Assembly: GCF_008831285.2 (NCBI RefSeq)
Contig: NW_022204507.1
Span: 434,001 to 498,000, forward strand
DNA from: Nymphaea colorata
Lineage: Eukaryota; Streptophyta; Magnoliopsida; Nymphaeales; Nymphaeaceae
DNA: 64,000 nt
Direction: 5' to 3'
Shown here: positions 40,016-52,069 of the stretch, one piece after another
How the letters are laid out: each line of letters starts with the position of its first letter
How positions within the stretch are numbered: the first letter of the stretch is position 1
The notes under the pieces: generated by a model
The model's database searches: none
Told to the model about the DNA's origin: nothing
Seen by the model: the letters and a program-made list of their open reading frames with translations, nothing else
Made by a program: the position numbers and the translations under genes

Positions 40016-42027
40016 TTGAAATACCTGATGGGGAATGGCCGTTAGAGTCACTGGCGAACGAGAGATCGACCGCAGATGGCTGGTGGTGCTATCGGCACCC
40101 AAATTAGTAAAACTTGTTTAACATTGTAGATTGGATTAGATTTGACCTCTGTCATAGATCCAAATCTGTCAGAGATCGGATCAGATTAGACATCTGATCC
40201 AAATTTTAGGACAAAATCCCAAATCCAATTCTGTGAACGGATTAGAACTCTCTTCTATTTCTTCGATCCAAACATAGTCAAGATACACAACAAAATGAGT
40301 GGTTTTCTAATTTATTGTAAATTATTTTCAAAACCCTTATGAATCTTTGAAATCATATCAAGAATGTTACTATGTCTATATAAATCTTTGAAAGAATTTT
40401 CTAAGTTTTCCAAAATTTTGTAAATTGACTTCAAATTCCTATGCTTTGATTTTCTTTGAATTTTCTCAATTTCTTGTGAGATCTTCAAATTTTGTGGATT
40501 TGATTTAGTATTTTTCGTAAATCTTTGCTAAATTTTCAAGTTTTTAAATGCACCTTTCAACATTCAAGTTTCTAAATTCCATTGGATTGTAAGAATCTTC
40601 AAAACGATTTTAAACGGTCTAAAGAATGGGGGTTGATATTCTAACAAATAGCATGTCTTGAACAATGCCAATCATTGATGTATTGCAAACTAACAATTCA
40701 ATACATACCGATATGTACATAATTTAGACAACCATAAAATAACATCCTTGAATTTGGACCATTTTTACCATAAAAATGACTGCTGACAATTCACATTTAC
40801 ATGATAACTTTGATACTTAAAAGAGTGTGCCATTTTCGCTAGCTGTGGAATTGGAACAAGAAGTGGTCAACACTAATAACAACATTACACAACCTAAAAA
40901 TGATTCATAATTCTACAAAACCATTAAGCATGTGCATTTACAAAAATGAAATTAAAATGATAATAAGCCATGCTCAAAGTTGAAATTCTAGACAACTTGC
41001 CCCTCCAATACTACAACAAGAATGCACTTTATGTATAAGTAATGAACATAATGAAACTATATTTGCCAAATTAAGCTCCATCATGACACAGCAGCATGCT
41101 TTTAAGGCAGATCATCCGTGATATCCAATGTGCCTCCACGACATATATGCAAGAGAAAACATCCCTTTTCCTCTACGTTTCTCTTCTCACAGAAATTTAT
41201 CCCTTGGATATAGCCCAAGCCTAAAATTCATGCTTTGGTCACTCATTTAAGTACAAACGTATGCACATGTGTTTGTTTTGCTAAATAATATGGCAGTACT
41301 AGCAACCATTCGTTTCCATTTAACATGCAAGAGTCACACGCTAAACAATATATTATTCTTTTAATGTTCATAAAAAATTAAACGAAAAGCTAATTGAACA
41401 TACATTCTTAAGTGAATAAACTTAAAAGGAGAAGACACAAATTTGAAATCACTTGTTTTGGGTGGTACCACGGGTGTCAATAGGTCGGTTTGATTCAAAT
41501 TCTCTACCAGCACAAGTCCTGTGCACCATAATTCATACAAATTATTCAGAAAGTCTTTATATAACTGTGTACCATAATTTGCACAAGTTATTCAGAAAGT
41601 GCAAGCAAGACTGAGTAGAGGCCCAATCAGATTCCTTGTCCCATTTTACTGGATTCATAGAGTGATGGTAAATGTCTAGTTCAGATTTGTCGTTTGAAAT
41701 AACCCCTTTCTTGAGTGCCCTATTCAACTCCGATAAGAAAAAAAGTAGTGTAAGCCAACAGAAATAATAAATGGCTACATAAGGACTTCCTGCGTATGGG
41801 GATGGGGACCGATAACCTACGCTCAGAACTATGACAGGTTTATCTAAGCTGATATGTCAGAAAAAGATTTCTCATCTACCTGTTCTTATGGTGTTTTTCT
41901 ACATAATTTTTTATGTTCAGCAAATTATAAGTGCTAAGCATTCATTAGATGTTACATTTATGTGATGCATCCATGACCAACAATTGGTGCTTTCACTGTA
42001 AAACTGAATAGGGAAAAGCATTTAGTA
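38831..42027. other. Non-coding
   Basis: No gene is recognised. Bases 39670-40100 are GC-richer, with ORFs open on several frames but no match. Bases 40130-40265 have repeated GATCCAAAT/GGATTAGA words like a transposon end. At 41470 a GGGTGTCAATAGGTCGG sequence resembles a hAT terminus without a visible partner. The rest is AT-rich. Confidence 0.35.
39981..40016. repeat. (GC)n(GA)n microsatellite
   Basis: AGCGCGCGCGCGCGAGAGAG continues as GA repeats to 40016. Confidence 0.9.
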
Positions 42028-42237
42028 AATTAACTTGTAAACACATCCAATTCCATCCTCAAAAGTTGCCATCGCAAGAAATGGCATTACATCTGCTACA
42101 TACTTTGCAACTTTATCATTGCTGAATGCATAGCCCCATATACCATACATGGTCATGGTGACAACAAAAACCTCGAACTGCTATATGTGCAGCTGAGGCC
42201 TTCCAGATCCAAGCTCATTTCCAACTCTTGTGCTGGA
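42028..42237 (-). pseudogene. MATE (DTX-type) efflux transporter fragment
   Basis: The minus strand reads SSTRVGNELGSGRPQ, the signature loop of plant MATE transporters (usually STRVSNELGAG). After a stop it reads FVVTMTM, then GIWGYAFSNDKVAKYVADVM and PFLAMATFEDGI, which matches the next transmembrane helix region (usually WGYAFSNEKEVVKYVA). Intact MATE proteins have 12 helices and export metabolites or metals in exchange for protons. About 70 residues remain. The 15-20 residues normally found between FVVMTMA and the WGYAFSN block are deleted, and a TAG follows the first block. Upstream sequence to 42363 does not match the family. Confidence 0.75.
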
Positions 42238-42830
42238 AGTATACCTGTGATCATCATTTGTTAACCCAGAGTTCATTGCCATGTTACTGTTATTGGCAGT
42301 AGCAAGAACTTCATAGCTTGGAGACAGCCACTGACCAGACTCGTTGGACTTGACATCTTCCATTAACAGATGCTTTCAATCCTCTGCCATCTTGCCTCCA
42401 GCCATGGCTGCTGCATTCTTTTAGAGTCAAGAAGACGTAGTTTTTGTCACGGCTTCCCTTTTCAAATATCTATTCAGTTAGAAAGAATTGAGATCTTCAG
42501 CCTATAATCCCACATTAATTCAGAAACTAAGCAACAAATAAGGAATCATATTGTGAATGTCATGAAATTAGGATTATTCATTATATGAAGATTCAACATA
42601 TGACGTGATCTAACTACGGTGCAATCATCAAAGCAACTTTTTAATGTCCAAAAGAACTCAAGTATTGAAAAGATGAACTCAAAATGGATTCAGTGAAATT
42701 GAATCAGTCAGGGAAAGGCCTAACTCATAATGGGTCTTAAAGAAGAAAATGGTCTTCTTTTGAAAAACCATTTCAACTAATGCAAGTCCGGGCATGAGCA
42801 GGCAGGTGTGGGCCTGATCCAAAACACTTT
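42238..42830. other. No further MATE exon seen
   Basis: The stretch is AT-rich. A minus-strand frame to 42363 continues from the MATE block but has no family similarity and is probably intron. Confidence 0.35.
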
Positions 42831-42839
42831 CGGATACAT

Positions 42840-43250
42840 TGGATCTATCCATATCCAAACCACTTCTTTCGGATCCATCCAGATCCAAAATATTACTTTT
42901 GGATCATCCGGATCTAAAATATTACTTTTAGATCCATTATGATCTAAATTATCACTTTCAGATTCATTCAGATCCAAACTAACATTATCGGATCCATCCA
43001 AATCCAGACCATTACTTTAGGATCCATTTGCATCCAAGATATCACTTTTGGATCCATCCAAATCCAAAATATCACGTTTGGATCTGTTCAGATCCAAAAT
43101 GTCACTTTCAGATCAATTTCAATCCAAAGCCTCAGTTTCGGATCTATCTGGGTCCAAATCAACACTTCCAGATCCAAACTATCTGTTTTGGATCCCAAAT
43201 TCCATCCAGATCTAAATAATCACATTCAGATCCAAAACTAGTAATCCAAA
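42840..43250. repeat. 30-bp minisatellite built from a GGATC...GATCC palindrome
   Basis: From 42931 to 43170 a unit recurs every 30 bases exactly: starts at 42931, 42961, 42991, 43021, 43051, 43081, 43111, 43141. It has the form GGATCCATCCAAATCCAAAA plus TATCACTTTT. Looser copies extend to about 42840 and 43250. Each unit is an imperfect inverted repeat. Because 30 is a multiple of three, both strands show open 10-residue repeats (for example DPKVIFWIWM on minus). I regard these as by-products, not genes. Confidence 0.9.
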
Positions 43251-43649
43251 TACAAAATTTCATTTCAGATCTCATTGAGCGCTAAATTTAATGCATCATG
43301 GAAATTCCATAGGTTGCCATTTATTTTCATTTTCAAAATGCCATTGATTTTCTAAATTACCCTTGGTTTTATTTCAAATGTCAAAAACATTTAATTTCCT
43401 AAAATACCTCCAATCTTCCCTTAATTTTTTTTTTGAAATTACCTAAGTGTAAAAAAAGTAAAAAAAAGGCATGGTGACTCCTCATAGCTGTCTCTGGCTT
43501 CGTTGGGCCATGCCCTGATTCCACTAGGCATGAGTTGGGAGTGCATCATGAATCTATCCCAAAATTGAGGTAGATTTATGGACCAATACGACTCATAGTT
43601 CCATAAATAAGTTTAATTTTGGGGACAAATTCCTGTGACACTTTCGTAA
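43251..43649. other. Non-coding
   Basis: AT-rich sequence between the minisatellite and the long inverted repeat, with A and T homopolymers at 43425-43465. Nothing else is seen. Confidence 0.4.
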
Positions 43650-45442
43650 TGTTACTTTGTCCAAACACCCCCTTATAGAGCAGCTATTGAAATTTCCATC
43701 CCTACCATTTTTAAAGTCCATCCCTACCCCATAAGGTGGATTACCATGTTAAGATCCTAACATGGTAACCCTATCAGAGATCTCACTCCTACCCCATTCG
43801 TATATAGGATAAAACCTGACCAATAGGAGATTGCAAAGAATTATGGACATATAATTAGTTATATTATTTCTTATGAGGGGCCAACCATACTCAAAGCGAG
43901 TACAATAACTTAATTAATGAACATTATGGATATTTAACAGAACTAATGGTAGAGTACAGTCTATGTCCAAGGGATTTAATGTGATCAACTAGATAACTAG
44001 ATAGGTAAAGGAGTGCAAACCGAAACGGGAAGCCGAAGGAGAAAAGCCAAGTCATAATAGAATCAAAAGCTTGCTGCATTATCTTCTGTTCCTCCCCCTT
44101 CAAGGATTTTTCATTTGCTGATCGTTCACAAGTCGAATAATGCTCACCACCATTACTTTTTAGGTAAAGAAAGCATATGATCCATTTTCCAACAAGTTCA
44201 TATACCAAATTAGTGAAAGAACAACCAAGAGGGGCACAAAGACTTGCCTTGGAAAAGCACGGCTGCTGAACATATTTTTCAATAGGTTAAGTCTGTTCGT
44301 TATTATTTGGGGTTGGTTGACTGTAGACAAAGCTGGTTCAGGACAAATTTCACTTGGATAGCTTATCTCTATTGTGAAGCACATCCCCTTAAATGGATGT
44401 TGTTAAACCCGAATTAAATAAGTTAGTGGGCATACCTTGTATTATAATAACATTTTTCAGTAAGCACGTGAAGGCACTTAAAAAGCTGGCTTGGAAATCC
44501 ACTACCTTTTTTTTTTGTATTCATGGCATGCTCAATTCCTTAAAACGTGAAGATGAATAATCCACTGAGCATTTTAAAGAATGGAGTACGAGCTGAACAG
44601 AAAAAAAAAAAAAGGTAGTGGATTTCCAAGCCAGGTTTCTAAGTGCCTTGCCCCATATAAAAATATTATTTTATAAGTATGCCCATGAGTTTAATTAATT
44701 CGGGTTTACTAATCAAAACCATTTAAAGCCTAAAGGGATGTGCTTCAAAATAGCGATAAATTGTGAAAGTGAAATTTGTAGTGAACCAGTTTTAATATAA
44801 TAAACTTGCCACAAAAACAGGACTCAACCTATTGAAAAATATGTACAGACTACAGTGGCCATGTTTTTTCAACGCGAGTCTTTGTGACCAACCCTTTTGG
44901 TTGTTCTTTCACTAATTTGGCATACGAACTTGTTGGCATATGAATCATACGCTTCTTTTACCTAAAGAATTAATGGTGGCGAGCTTTCAAGGGGGAGGAA
45001 AAGAGGAAAAAGCAGCAAGCTTTTGATTCTATTACAACTCAGCTTATCTCCTTCTGCTTCTGTCTCGGTTCTCTCTTCTTTCCACTATGGGTTATTACGA
45101 GCTATCACATTGATCAATTAAATCTCTCTCAGACATAGACATTGCTCTACTATTAGTTCTGTTAAATATTTATGAAGTTCACTAAGTTATTGCACTGCAT
45201 TTTGGTATGGCCGGCCCCCACAGGAAATAAAAATACTGATTATATATCCAGAATTCATTGCAATGTCCTATAGTGTTTAGGTTTCCTGTATATATGAATC
45301 AAATTAGGAGTGAGATCTACAGTAGAGTCACCAAATAAGGAATTAACAGTAATCCACCTTATGTGTAAGGATAAAATTTAAAAAAGGTGGGGACGGAACT
45401 ATCAGTAACTGCTACTACAAGGGCTAGGTGTAGCAATGTTCC
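43650..45442. mobile_element. Long inverted repeat: two arms of about 850 bp, 84-bp loop
   Basis: The left arm (about 43650-44516) and right arm (about 44601-45442) are reverse complements at clearly reduced identity, with small indels. Anchor pairs: TTGGAAATCCACTACC (44491) with GGTAGTGGATTTCCAA (44614); AACAACCAAGAGGGGCACAA with TTGTGACCAACCCTTTTGGTTGTT; AAGGTGGATTACC (43734) with GTAATCCACCTT (45351); GAGATCTCACTCCTA (43778) with AGGAGTGAGATCT (45309). The loop is flanked by poly-T and poly-A. This shape fits a Foldback or long-TIR Mutator-like element, or a duplicated-inverted segment. A transcript would fold into a long hairpin. The left arm has minus-strand ORFs of 74 and 94 codons (for example STVNQPQIITNRLNLLKNMF) that are not kept in the right arm. 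No transposase is present. Confidence 0.8.
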
Positions 45443-46194
45443 ATACGGGGAGGAGCCATAAAAGGAAAGGCAGGATTATGACAGTGTAATGGAAAACAAC
45501 ATTGATGATTAACCTCAATCTGTATATTTTCTTGCAATTAGTTCAGAATAGCTACCTAAAGAGAAATATTGGTTGGTATAATGTGTCATGTTTGAGTATA
45601 ATGGGACACTAAAGAATAGGCATATTCTTTACTTAAGAACTTGTTTAGCAATACTAAGTTGCAAAGAATGCCATAACTGGAACAAGGGAACACCTGAGGG
45701 AAATGTGCCTCGTTTTACTCTACAGCAACATCTCATATACATTGAATCTTGACTTTTTATAGGACACTAGAACTGTAGAGTTTTACTTCTCCTTATATTC
45801 TATGTAGGTTCATGTTCACATCATCTGCATCAACTTTTTTGAAGAGGAGGAAGGGGAAAATAACTTTCAGGTTTCTAGAGAAACACACTAATTACATTTT
45901 CATCATGGTATATGATGATGATTAAGGCTATTCTAGAAGTGCTATATGTATGTAATTATGAAGGTCATGCTTTGATGTCTCCCTCCCACCTGCTTGAAGT
46001 TCTGATCAGCCGGGGGTGAAGCTGACAGAAATTTCTGGCTGAAGGGTGCTAGTTAGATATTTTAAATTTGTAAAGGGTATCAATATGTAAATGAGAAGAA
46101 TGACCTTGAAGTACCAACATGAAAATAAACACTCGCGTGGGCAATCGCCCAAACATCCCACACCTGCCTCCATCTCCCTCTCAAGGAACTGTGT
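45443..46194. other. Non-coding
   Basis: AT-rich, with no supportable gene. It leads into the YUCCA fragment, whose upstream FAD-binding exon I did not find. Confidence 0.35.
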
Positions 46195-46425
46195 CGATGA
46201 CGGGCTCAGCCTGCACTTGGCCAAGAGTTTCTCCCATATTCCCCACATGCCATGTACCCCAAGTTCATGCCCACTTTTCCCTCCAAGGCCGAGTTTACAG
46301 CCTACAGGCCAGGGTTACATAGGTGGCAATAGAGGTTTTGGTTGTGGGATGTGGTTACTCCGGCATGGAGATTGCATACAATCTCTGTGAGCATGGTGCC
46401 TGCATGTCCATTGTCGACGTGAATC
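46195..46425 (+). pseudogene. YUCCA-type flavin monooxygenase fragment
   Basis: The sequence reads LSLHLAKSFSHIPHMPC, then in another frame KFMPTFPSKAEFTAY, then in a third frame VLVVGCGYSGMEIAYNLCEH and GACMSIVDV. These blocks match, in order, the middle of plant YUCCA enzymes: the LHLAK...LPHMP..FPTFPSK region and the NADPH-binding GxGxSG motif. YUCCA enzymes convert indole-3-pyruvate to auxin. About 80-90 residues expected between the second and third block are missing, and two frame changes are present. The FAD-binding N-terminus and the C-terminus are absent. Confidence 0.75.
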
Positions 46426-48125
46426 CTTTAAAGTATCAATCAGGCTTTCTATTGTATCTTCTCTTTGAGTGAGTAAAAGCGTAGTTTCCGCTGACATCCA
46501 AACACACATCTTGTCTCCAAAAAGCATTCAAGAGTATTGTTTCCCAACCACATGCTAAAGCTTGACTGTTGAATGATGAGATAGATTATGAGTTTTTTAA
46601 TATTTTAGCAACAACACCAACAAGTACTGCTACTGCTACTACTTATTTGTGGGTTGGATAGAGAGGAGAGAGACCAGAAACAAGGCAAGCAAGCTCAATC
46701 CCTGAGCCATTTTCCTCTAAAGACGAAGCGCACTTGAGTTGAAGAAATGGCTTGGCGAAGAATGGGTTCTAAATAGGCAATTTATAGGGAGAGGAAGGCT
46801 GTCTAGATGGAGCAAAAAAAGGAATTAAGCAGCGCCTTCTAATTCATTTTAAGAAAAAAAATTGAAAAAAGAAAGAAAGAAAGTTGAGGTGTTTCTAATT
46901 CTGATAAAATAAAGCCAAGCCTGTTCAGGAAGACGGGTAAAGCAGGTTTCCGTGTCAGAGCCTGTGCAGTTAAGAATGAAAAAAAATCTTTGAGCATTAA
47001 TGAAGATTATTGAAATTGTTCAAATTTCGTTGCCACTAGCACAACACTTTGTGAGAAACAAATCTTGCAATAAATCAGGGTCCTTTTTCTTCTTCTGGGA
47101 GAAAACTATTTGTGGGTAAATAAATATGACATGTTATTAACATAGATGCATCCTAGGAACTTATGACATTAAGTTATAAAATATAATATCAGCCTAAAAA
47201 TTAACAAAAAATCATCAAAGATAAGAATACAGAGGAACGACATTCCAAACTTGTGTTGTGTTTGGAGAAAAATCTAGATAAGAAGATAATTTTGTAAATA
47301 TTAGATTTTAATTTTTTTTTTCTTCCCACTTCAGTGTTTGTACAAAATGGAACTTGAATCGGATCGGTAGGGTTGTCATTTCCATAGATTGGGCGATTCA
47401 GCAATTCAACCAAATTGGTAGTGAAATGCAAAATATATATAGTCAACATTTTCAAAAGAATGAAAGCAAAATGTGGAAAAAAATTTCATTTTTTATTATT
47501 TTTAATTTTTCTTGATTTCTAGGCAACTTACTTCCACTTTCATAATAAGATATTACGTGTAAAAGGGCCCATATGAGGTGCAACAAAGAGTGCGCATTTA
47601 ATCTTTCATAATTTTATATTTTGAAATTTATTTAGAAAAATGTCTAACATTTGGAAGATAAAATATCAAATATAACTGCCACTCACCGTTTAAAAGTTAA
47701 ACGATTTTGTGAAAAAAACACTAAAGAGAAATAAAAATATTCATTTTTTATATATAAAATGGCAAAAACATATTTAAAAAAACCAAGCCCCATTTCTTTG
47801 GTGACACAAAGTAATCTCTTTCAGAAATGAATTTGTTGCCATTTTTATTAACAATTATATATATATATATATATATAATAAAAAAATTAATTTGTTGCCA
47901 TTTTTATTAACAATTATATATATATATATAATAATAATAAAAAAATTAATTTATATTATCAGCAAAAGAATATATTATCTACATGATGAAAAATTACACA
48001 AAAATTAAGAAAGTTTCAGTTACGCTAAAAAAGGTTTCAGTTACACCTAAACAATATTGGAAGTGTTAGACAACTACAATAATAAGAACAACTCCAATGG
48101 ACAAAGATGTTAAAGTGGTCACTTA
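46426..48125. other. Non-coding; 59-bp tandem duplication at 47831-47950
   Basis: The unit ATTTGTTGCCATTTTTATTA plus an (AT)n run occurs at 47831 and 47890, with the AT run shorter in the second copy. The remainder is AT-rich with no gene. Confidence 0.5.
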
Positions 48126-49560
48126 TGTCACACCCCAACCTTTTTGACCCTCAAACACATTTTTTTTGTTAACATAAAGCGTTGAAGTGTGACGACACAA
48201 CAATTCAAAAGAGGGAGCTATGCCATTAAAAACAATGGGGCGAACTTTCATTCATATAACACTTTTGATTCATACAAAATCACATCTAAGTGTATGACAA
48301 AAATGCCCCAAAACATATAATTGATGTCTAACAAAAACAAGACATCAATACAATCAAAATAAGATGCTCCGGCACTACAAAAGACCCAAAACCTTTCCAG
48401 TAGGATGTGAGTGAAACCATCTGCTCAACCTGCTGCCCCTAGTCCGCCAAAACCTGAAAAATGAAACAACAGAAGGCTTAGCTTTCACAGTATGACAACA
48501 AGCTAGGAAAATCCCAAACCCTCTTAGGTAGGGATCAATTACAAGAGCAATCATAAAAACAATCTATTATCATGCTGTGTTAGGGCATAGCCACATCATT
48601 TGCCAAGAGGACCCCTGACATAGACCACGACATGTAAAGGCCACTCAATAGCCATAGTAACACGTTTTCAATTCACATGGCATGAACAAACATATCATTT
48701 TATTCATAACATTTTCATGCATATCAATCATATACATTTCATTTTATTAACTTTAGTGAATTGACAGTTCCTGTGGGTGCAAACACAAGCACGTGCATAC
48801 TGCGGGCGGCCTATAGCTGAGAGACAACCCCCGTGGTGGCCCAGAACAGTATGGATCCATTCACCCGTTGCAGCGGTAGAGCATTCATCCATGGATGTAT
48901 GAATTTCAAGGAGAGATACTCAACCTTCCCATTTGACACCCAGGTTGGGAAGGCGGGAGCCTAACGCTCCAAGCACAACACACAACAGTACCCTGGGGCC
49001 TTGCATCGCCTGCGCTCCGAACAGGCGAGACCAGTAAGCAGGACGTCTCCCAAACACATTGCCACAACCCACTGGCCTCTCATCCCTTATTCTTTCATTA
49101 TTAACATTACAATTGCACATTCACAAAATGACTGGCTAGCTCATGAAGTTGGTTCACTTGACGAGTGCACCCACACCTCCAATTTTCTCCACACAAGGTC
49201 TACATATAACATAACAGTCATAGTTAGCCATCATACAATACGGGTACAATTACCCTCTAATTAATTCATTTGCATCATTGCCCGCGATAATGTGTATGCA
49301 ACAAAACACAACCTTCACATCAATTATCACATCAGTCACATCAATTATTACATCAATCACCTCTTTGAAAAACTTAGCCAAACCACAGAGACTAGTCTCG
49401 ATCTATGATTGGCTCGTAATTGTCCTATGCAGTTATCATTATAGGATGCTTTCTAATGCACGATTGGGGTCGAGGAGACACTCAACTCGATACCCCACCT
49501 CATCTATCCTGAACAGTTATCAATTCTACCATGCACATACAAATGTGTAACAAATTTCAA
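48126..49560 (-). mobile_element. LTR fragment, Tekay/Del-like, minus strand
   Basis: Bases about 48795-49560 are the reverse complement of 63262-64000 inside the 3' LTR of the gypsy element, with good similarity (for example CGTGGTGGCCCA...ACAGTATGGATCCATT and GTTGGGAAGGCGGGAGCC). The plus-strand start at 48126 is TGTCACACCCCAACC, so the minus-strand LTR ends GGGGTGTGACA, as expected for this family. No primer-binding site follows on the minus strand, so this is a 3' LTR, solo LTR or truncated copy. Similarity to the first 1.6 kb of the other LTR is not visible above 49560. Confidence 0.7.
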
Positions 49561-50321
49561 GCAAAAACCGACCTGTATGAAACATATTGAGGTATATACA
49601 GCACTATCTGTAAAGAACTGCATCCATATAGTCTAAGGCTCTCCAAAACCTAACGAAAGCTGAGCAGCTGATGTTCCCTTCAAAGCTAAAAAAGGTTTCA
49701 AGTACATAGCCAACAAAATTTCAGCGAACTTAAGGCACAACCCCATCTCCACACTTAGGCAACCCAAGCTAGGGCTTTAAAAACATAATACATGTGTACA
49801 GACACTCCAAAATTTGCTACACCACATGCTATCATGAATCATACCTCAATGTAGCATGGCCAAGCCCTTAGCACCAGGCCATGCCAACCTGCTAAGTCGC
49901 TAACTTGCTATCGAATGGCCATTCCATCATTGGCCCAATTCAACATCTGATGTCCACCCCATTATTCCAAGTCTTTGCCAACTGCCTTCATGCTTGGCCT
50001 TTTCATAGGTGTTGCGAGTGCTACATTCTCAAGTGCCTCAATGTATGTGACTAGAGAACTAGACGGAGCCGAGGCAAATTTCTAGACCCTAGAGCTTAAG
50101 CATGCCTAGGCTGGACTAAGCGCTCTAAATGAAAATAAAAAATAAAAAATAAAAATGTAAAAGCTAATAAAATGCAACCAAAATATTATTATATACAGTC
50201 ACATATATAAACATATACATGATTATATACAGTCACAAAAAGACGGACAAAATAATACAAAACTAAAGATCGTTAAATAATACAAAATTTATTCATATAA
50301 ATACACATACAATAACATCAG

Positions 50322-50361
<40 letters not shown>

Positions 50362-51515
50362 GGTTGGTCCACCAAAGCGATTGTGATAGACACCAAAGCT
50401 GCTTGCTTGTAATTGTGTCTCACTGAAGGATCTATAATTTAGTGGAAGAGTTGAAAGGGGAGAGGAAACAGACATTGGCCACCGACAAGGCATTGAAAAA
50501 GGAAAACCAAGAACCTAAGACAATAAAGCACCTAAACAACCCATGTCACAATGAAAGTGAAAACCAAACATGACACTATAGGAAACCATTAAAGTAGAAA
50601 ACAATTGCCAAACTCAACAAAACTAAATAATCAAATTAAATCAAAATCGAATCCTACTGAATACAAACAAACCAATGACTTTAACCGCTGGACGTGCAAT
50701 AGCTAACTAAAGGATCTATTCAACTAACCTGACACTAACATGATAGAAGAGAATCTGAGCATTATCCTCGTCTAAAACCATGAAGGACCTGAGGACATAA
50801 AACCCAAAACCCATGCAACTTCGATGAATACAACCTTTCAAAAATTGATTGGTCCTTTTGAAAAGAGATAAGAGATGTTCCATGACAATCTCAACCCTAA
50901 GTCTGGGTTATGTTGAAGACACTCGGTTAAGATGGAATAATGGGCCAGGCTTAATCACTTGTCCCCAATGATATGCATCTCTTGAGACAAAGAAAATGGA
51001 ATTCGTCACACTCAACATGAGTTGACTAGGTTCGAGGAGCTTCATCTATTCCATGAATGGACTAATGGTTTGGTAATGGAATAGCCAACATCTTTGAAGG
51101 ACAAAGGGGATTGGGAATGAAATAACAAACATATTTCAAGACCAAAGGAAATTGATTAGTTCCTCCTATGACTAGAGATGTCAAGTTTTTAGTTTGAAAT
51201 AGTTCAAAAACGATCAATTTAACTAATAATCATGAGTGCTCGTGTTGTCCAAATAATATGGTATTCATTTACACATAGCACCTACCGTACAAGCATTAGG
51301 ATTCATTTCGCGTCAATGTCGTCAAATCTCTAGAAGGGATGCCTTTCAATTTCCAAAATATGAACATAACGGAATCATCCTCAGCGTCTTAGGTAATCAA
51401 AAATAGGAGAAGATATTGACCCTAGGACCACACATCCACCAAAGATTTTCACATTCAATTCTCGCGAGTTCAACCTTCACGCCTTTCATGCCTTTCATCT
51501 CTTGGCATACACCTT
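49561..51515. other. Non-coding; (TC)n at 50327-50357
   Basis: This may include diverged remains of the neighbouring LTR, but I cannot show it. A short A-rich repeat (AAAATAAAAAAT) lies at 50130-50155. No gene is recognised. Confidence 0.35.
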
Positions 51516-51832
51516 TTGCTTTTTTTTCCTCTTTTTTTTTCTTTCTTTTGCATTCAGCTTTTGCCTTTAAATTTTCTTTTCCTTGATTTTTTTTTTAGGC
51601 CGACCTTCACCTTTGAGGGAATACCTCACCACCCCAAAGACTACTACGAAGCTCCATCGCTTTGGTGGTTATGTGTAGCTTTGTCGCATATCCAACCCAC
51701 TTCACCTTGTGGGTTTTCAACAAGCCAAAGGTTCATTAGTCGTTATCTTCGCGGTATAGACATAAATCACCTATATGCCTACCCGGTACTCTTGAATACT
51801 GACCCAGAGGAACAACTACACAAGCCCCGAGC
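51516..51832 (+). other. Open sequence joined to the psaA fragment, origin unknown
   Basis: A plus-strand frame runs 51516-51845. After a T-rich start it reads GIPHHPKDYYEAPSLWWLCV and ALSHIQPTSPCGFSTSQRF. The composition from 51600 is balanced and organelle-like, but I do not recognise the gene. It may be mitochondrial or plastid DNA inserted together with psaA. Confidence 0.3.
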
Positions 51833-52069
51833 ACTCAAGCTTTAGCACCTAGCGCAACAGCTCCTGGTGCAACAGCGGGCACCAGCTTGACTTGGGGGGG
51901 TGGTGATTTAGTAGCAGTAGGCGGCAAAGTAGCTTTGTTACCTATTCCACTGGGAACCGCAGATTTTTTGGTACATCACATTCATGCATTTACGATCCAT
52001 GTAACTGTATTGATACTACTGAAAGGTGTTCTATTTGCCCGCAGTTCTCGTTTGATACCTGATAAAGCA
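51833..52069 (+). pseudogene. psaA: Plastid psaA fragment in nuclear DNA
   Basis: The frame reads [76 protein letters not shown]. This is about 79 residues of photosystem I P700 apoprotein A1, from near residue 500 of about 750, with no stop or shift. It ends abruptly at 52069, where the gene should go on with the NLGFRFPCDG cluster ligand region. The His-rich helix that binds chlorophyll is included. Near-perfect preservation points to a fairly recent transfer, directly from plastid or by way of mitochondrial DNA. It cannot make a functional subunit. Confidence 0.93.

Noticed and set aside
42931-43170. Regular 30-bp repeats that could suggest a CRISPR array
   Set aside because: There are no conserved direct repeats with unique spacers; the whole 30-bp unit repeats and diverges. 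The genome is a plant nucleus. It is a minisatellite.
42679-43219. ORFs of 60-75 codons across the minisatellite, rich in Trp, Asp and Pro
   Set aside because: They follow from the 30-bp period being a multiple of three and have no start context or family match.
46091-46390. 99-codon plus-strand ORF read as one protein
   Set aside because: Only part of it is in the YUCCA frame; similarity jumps between three frames, so the ORF itself is not the gene.
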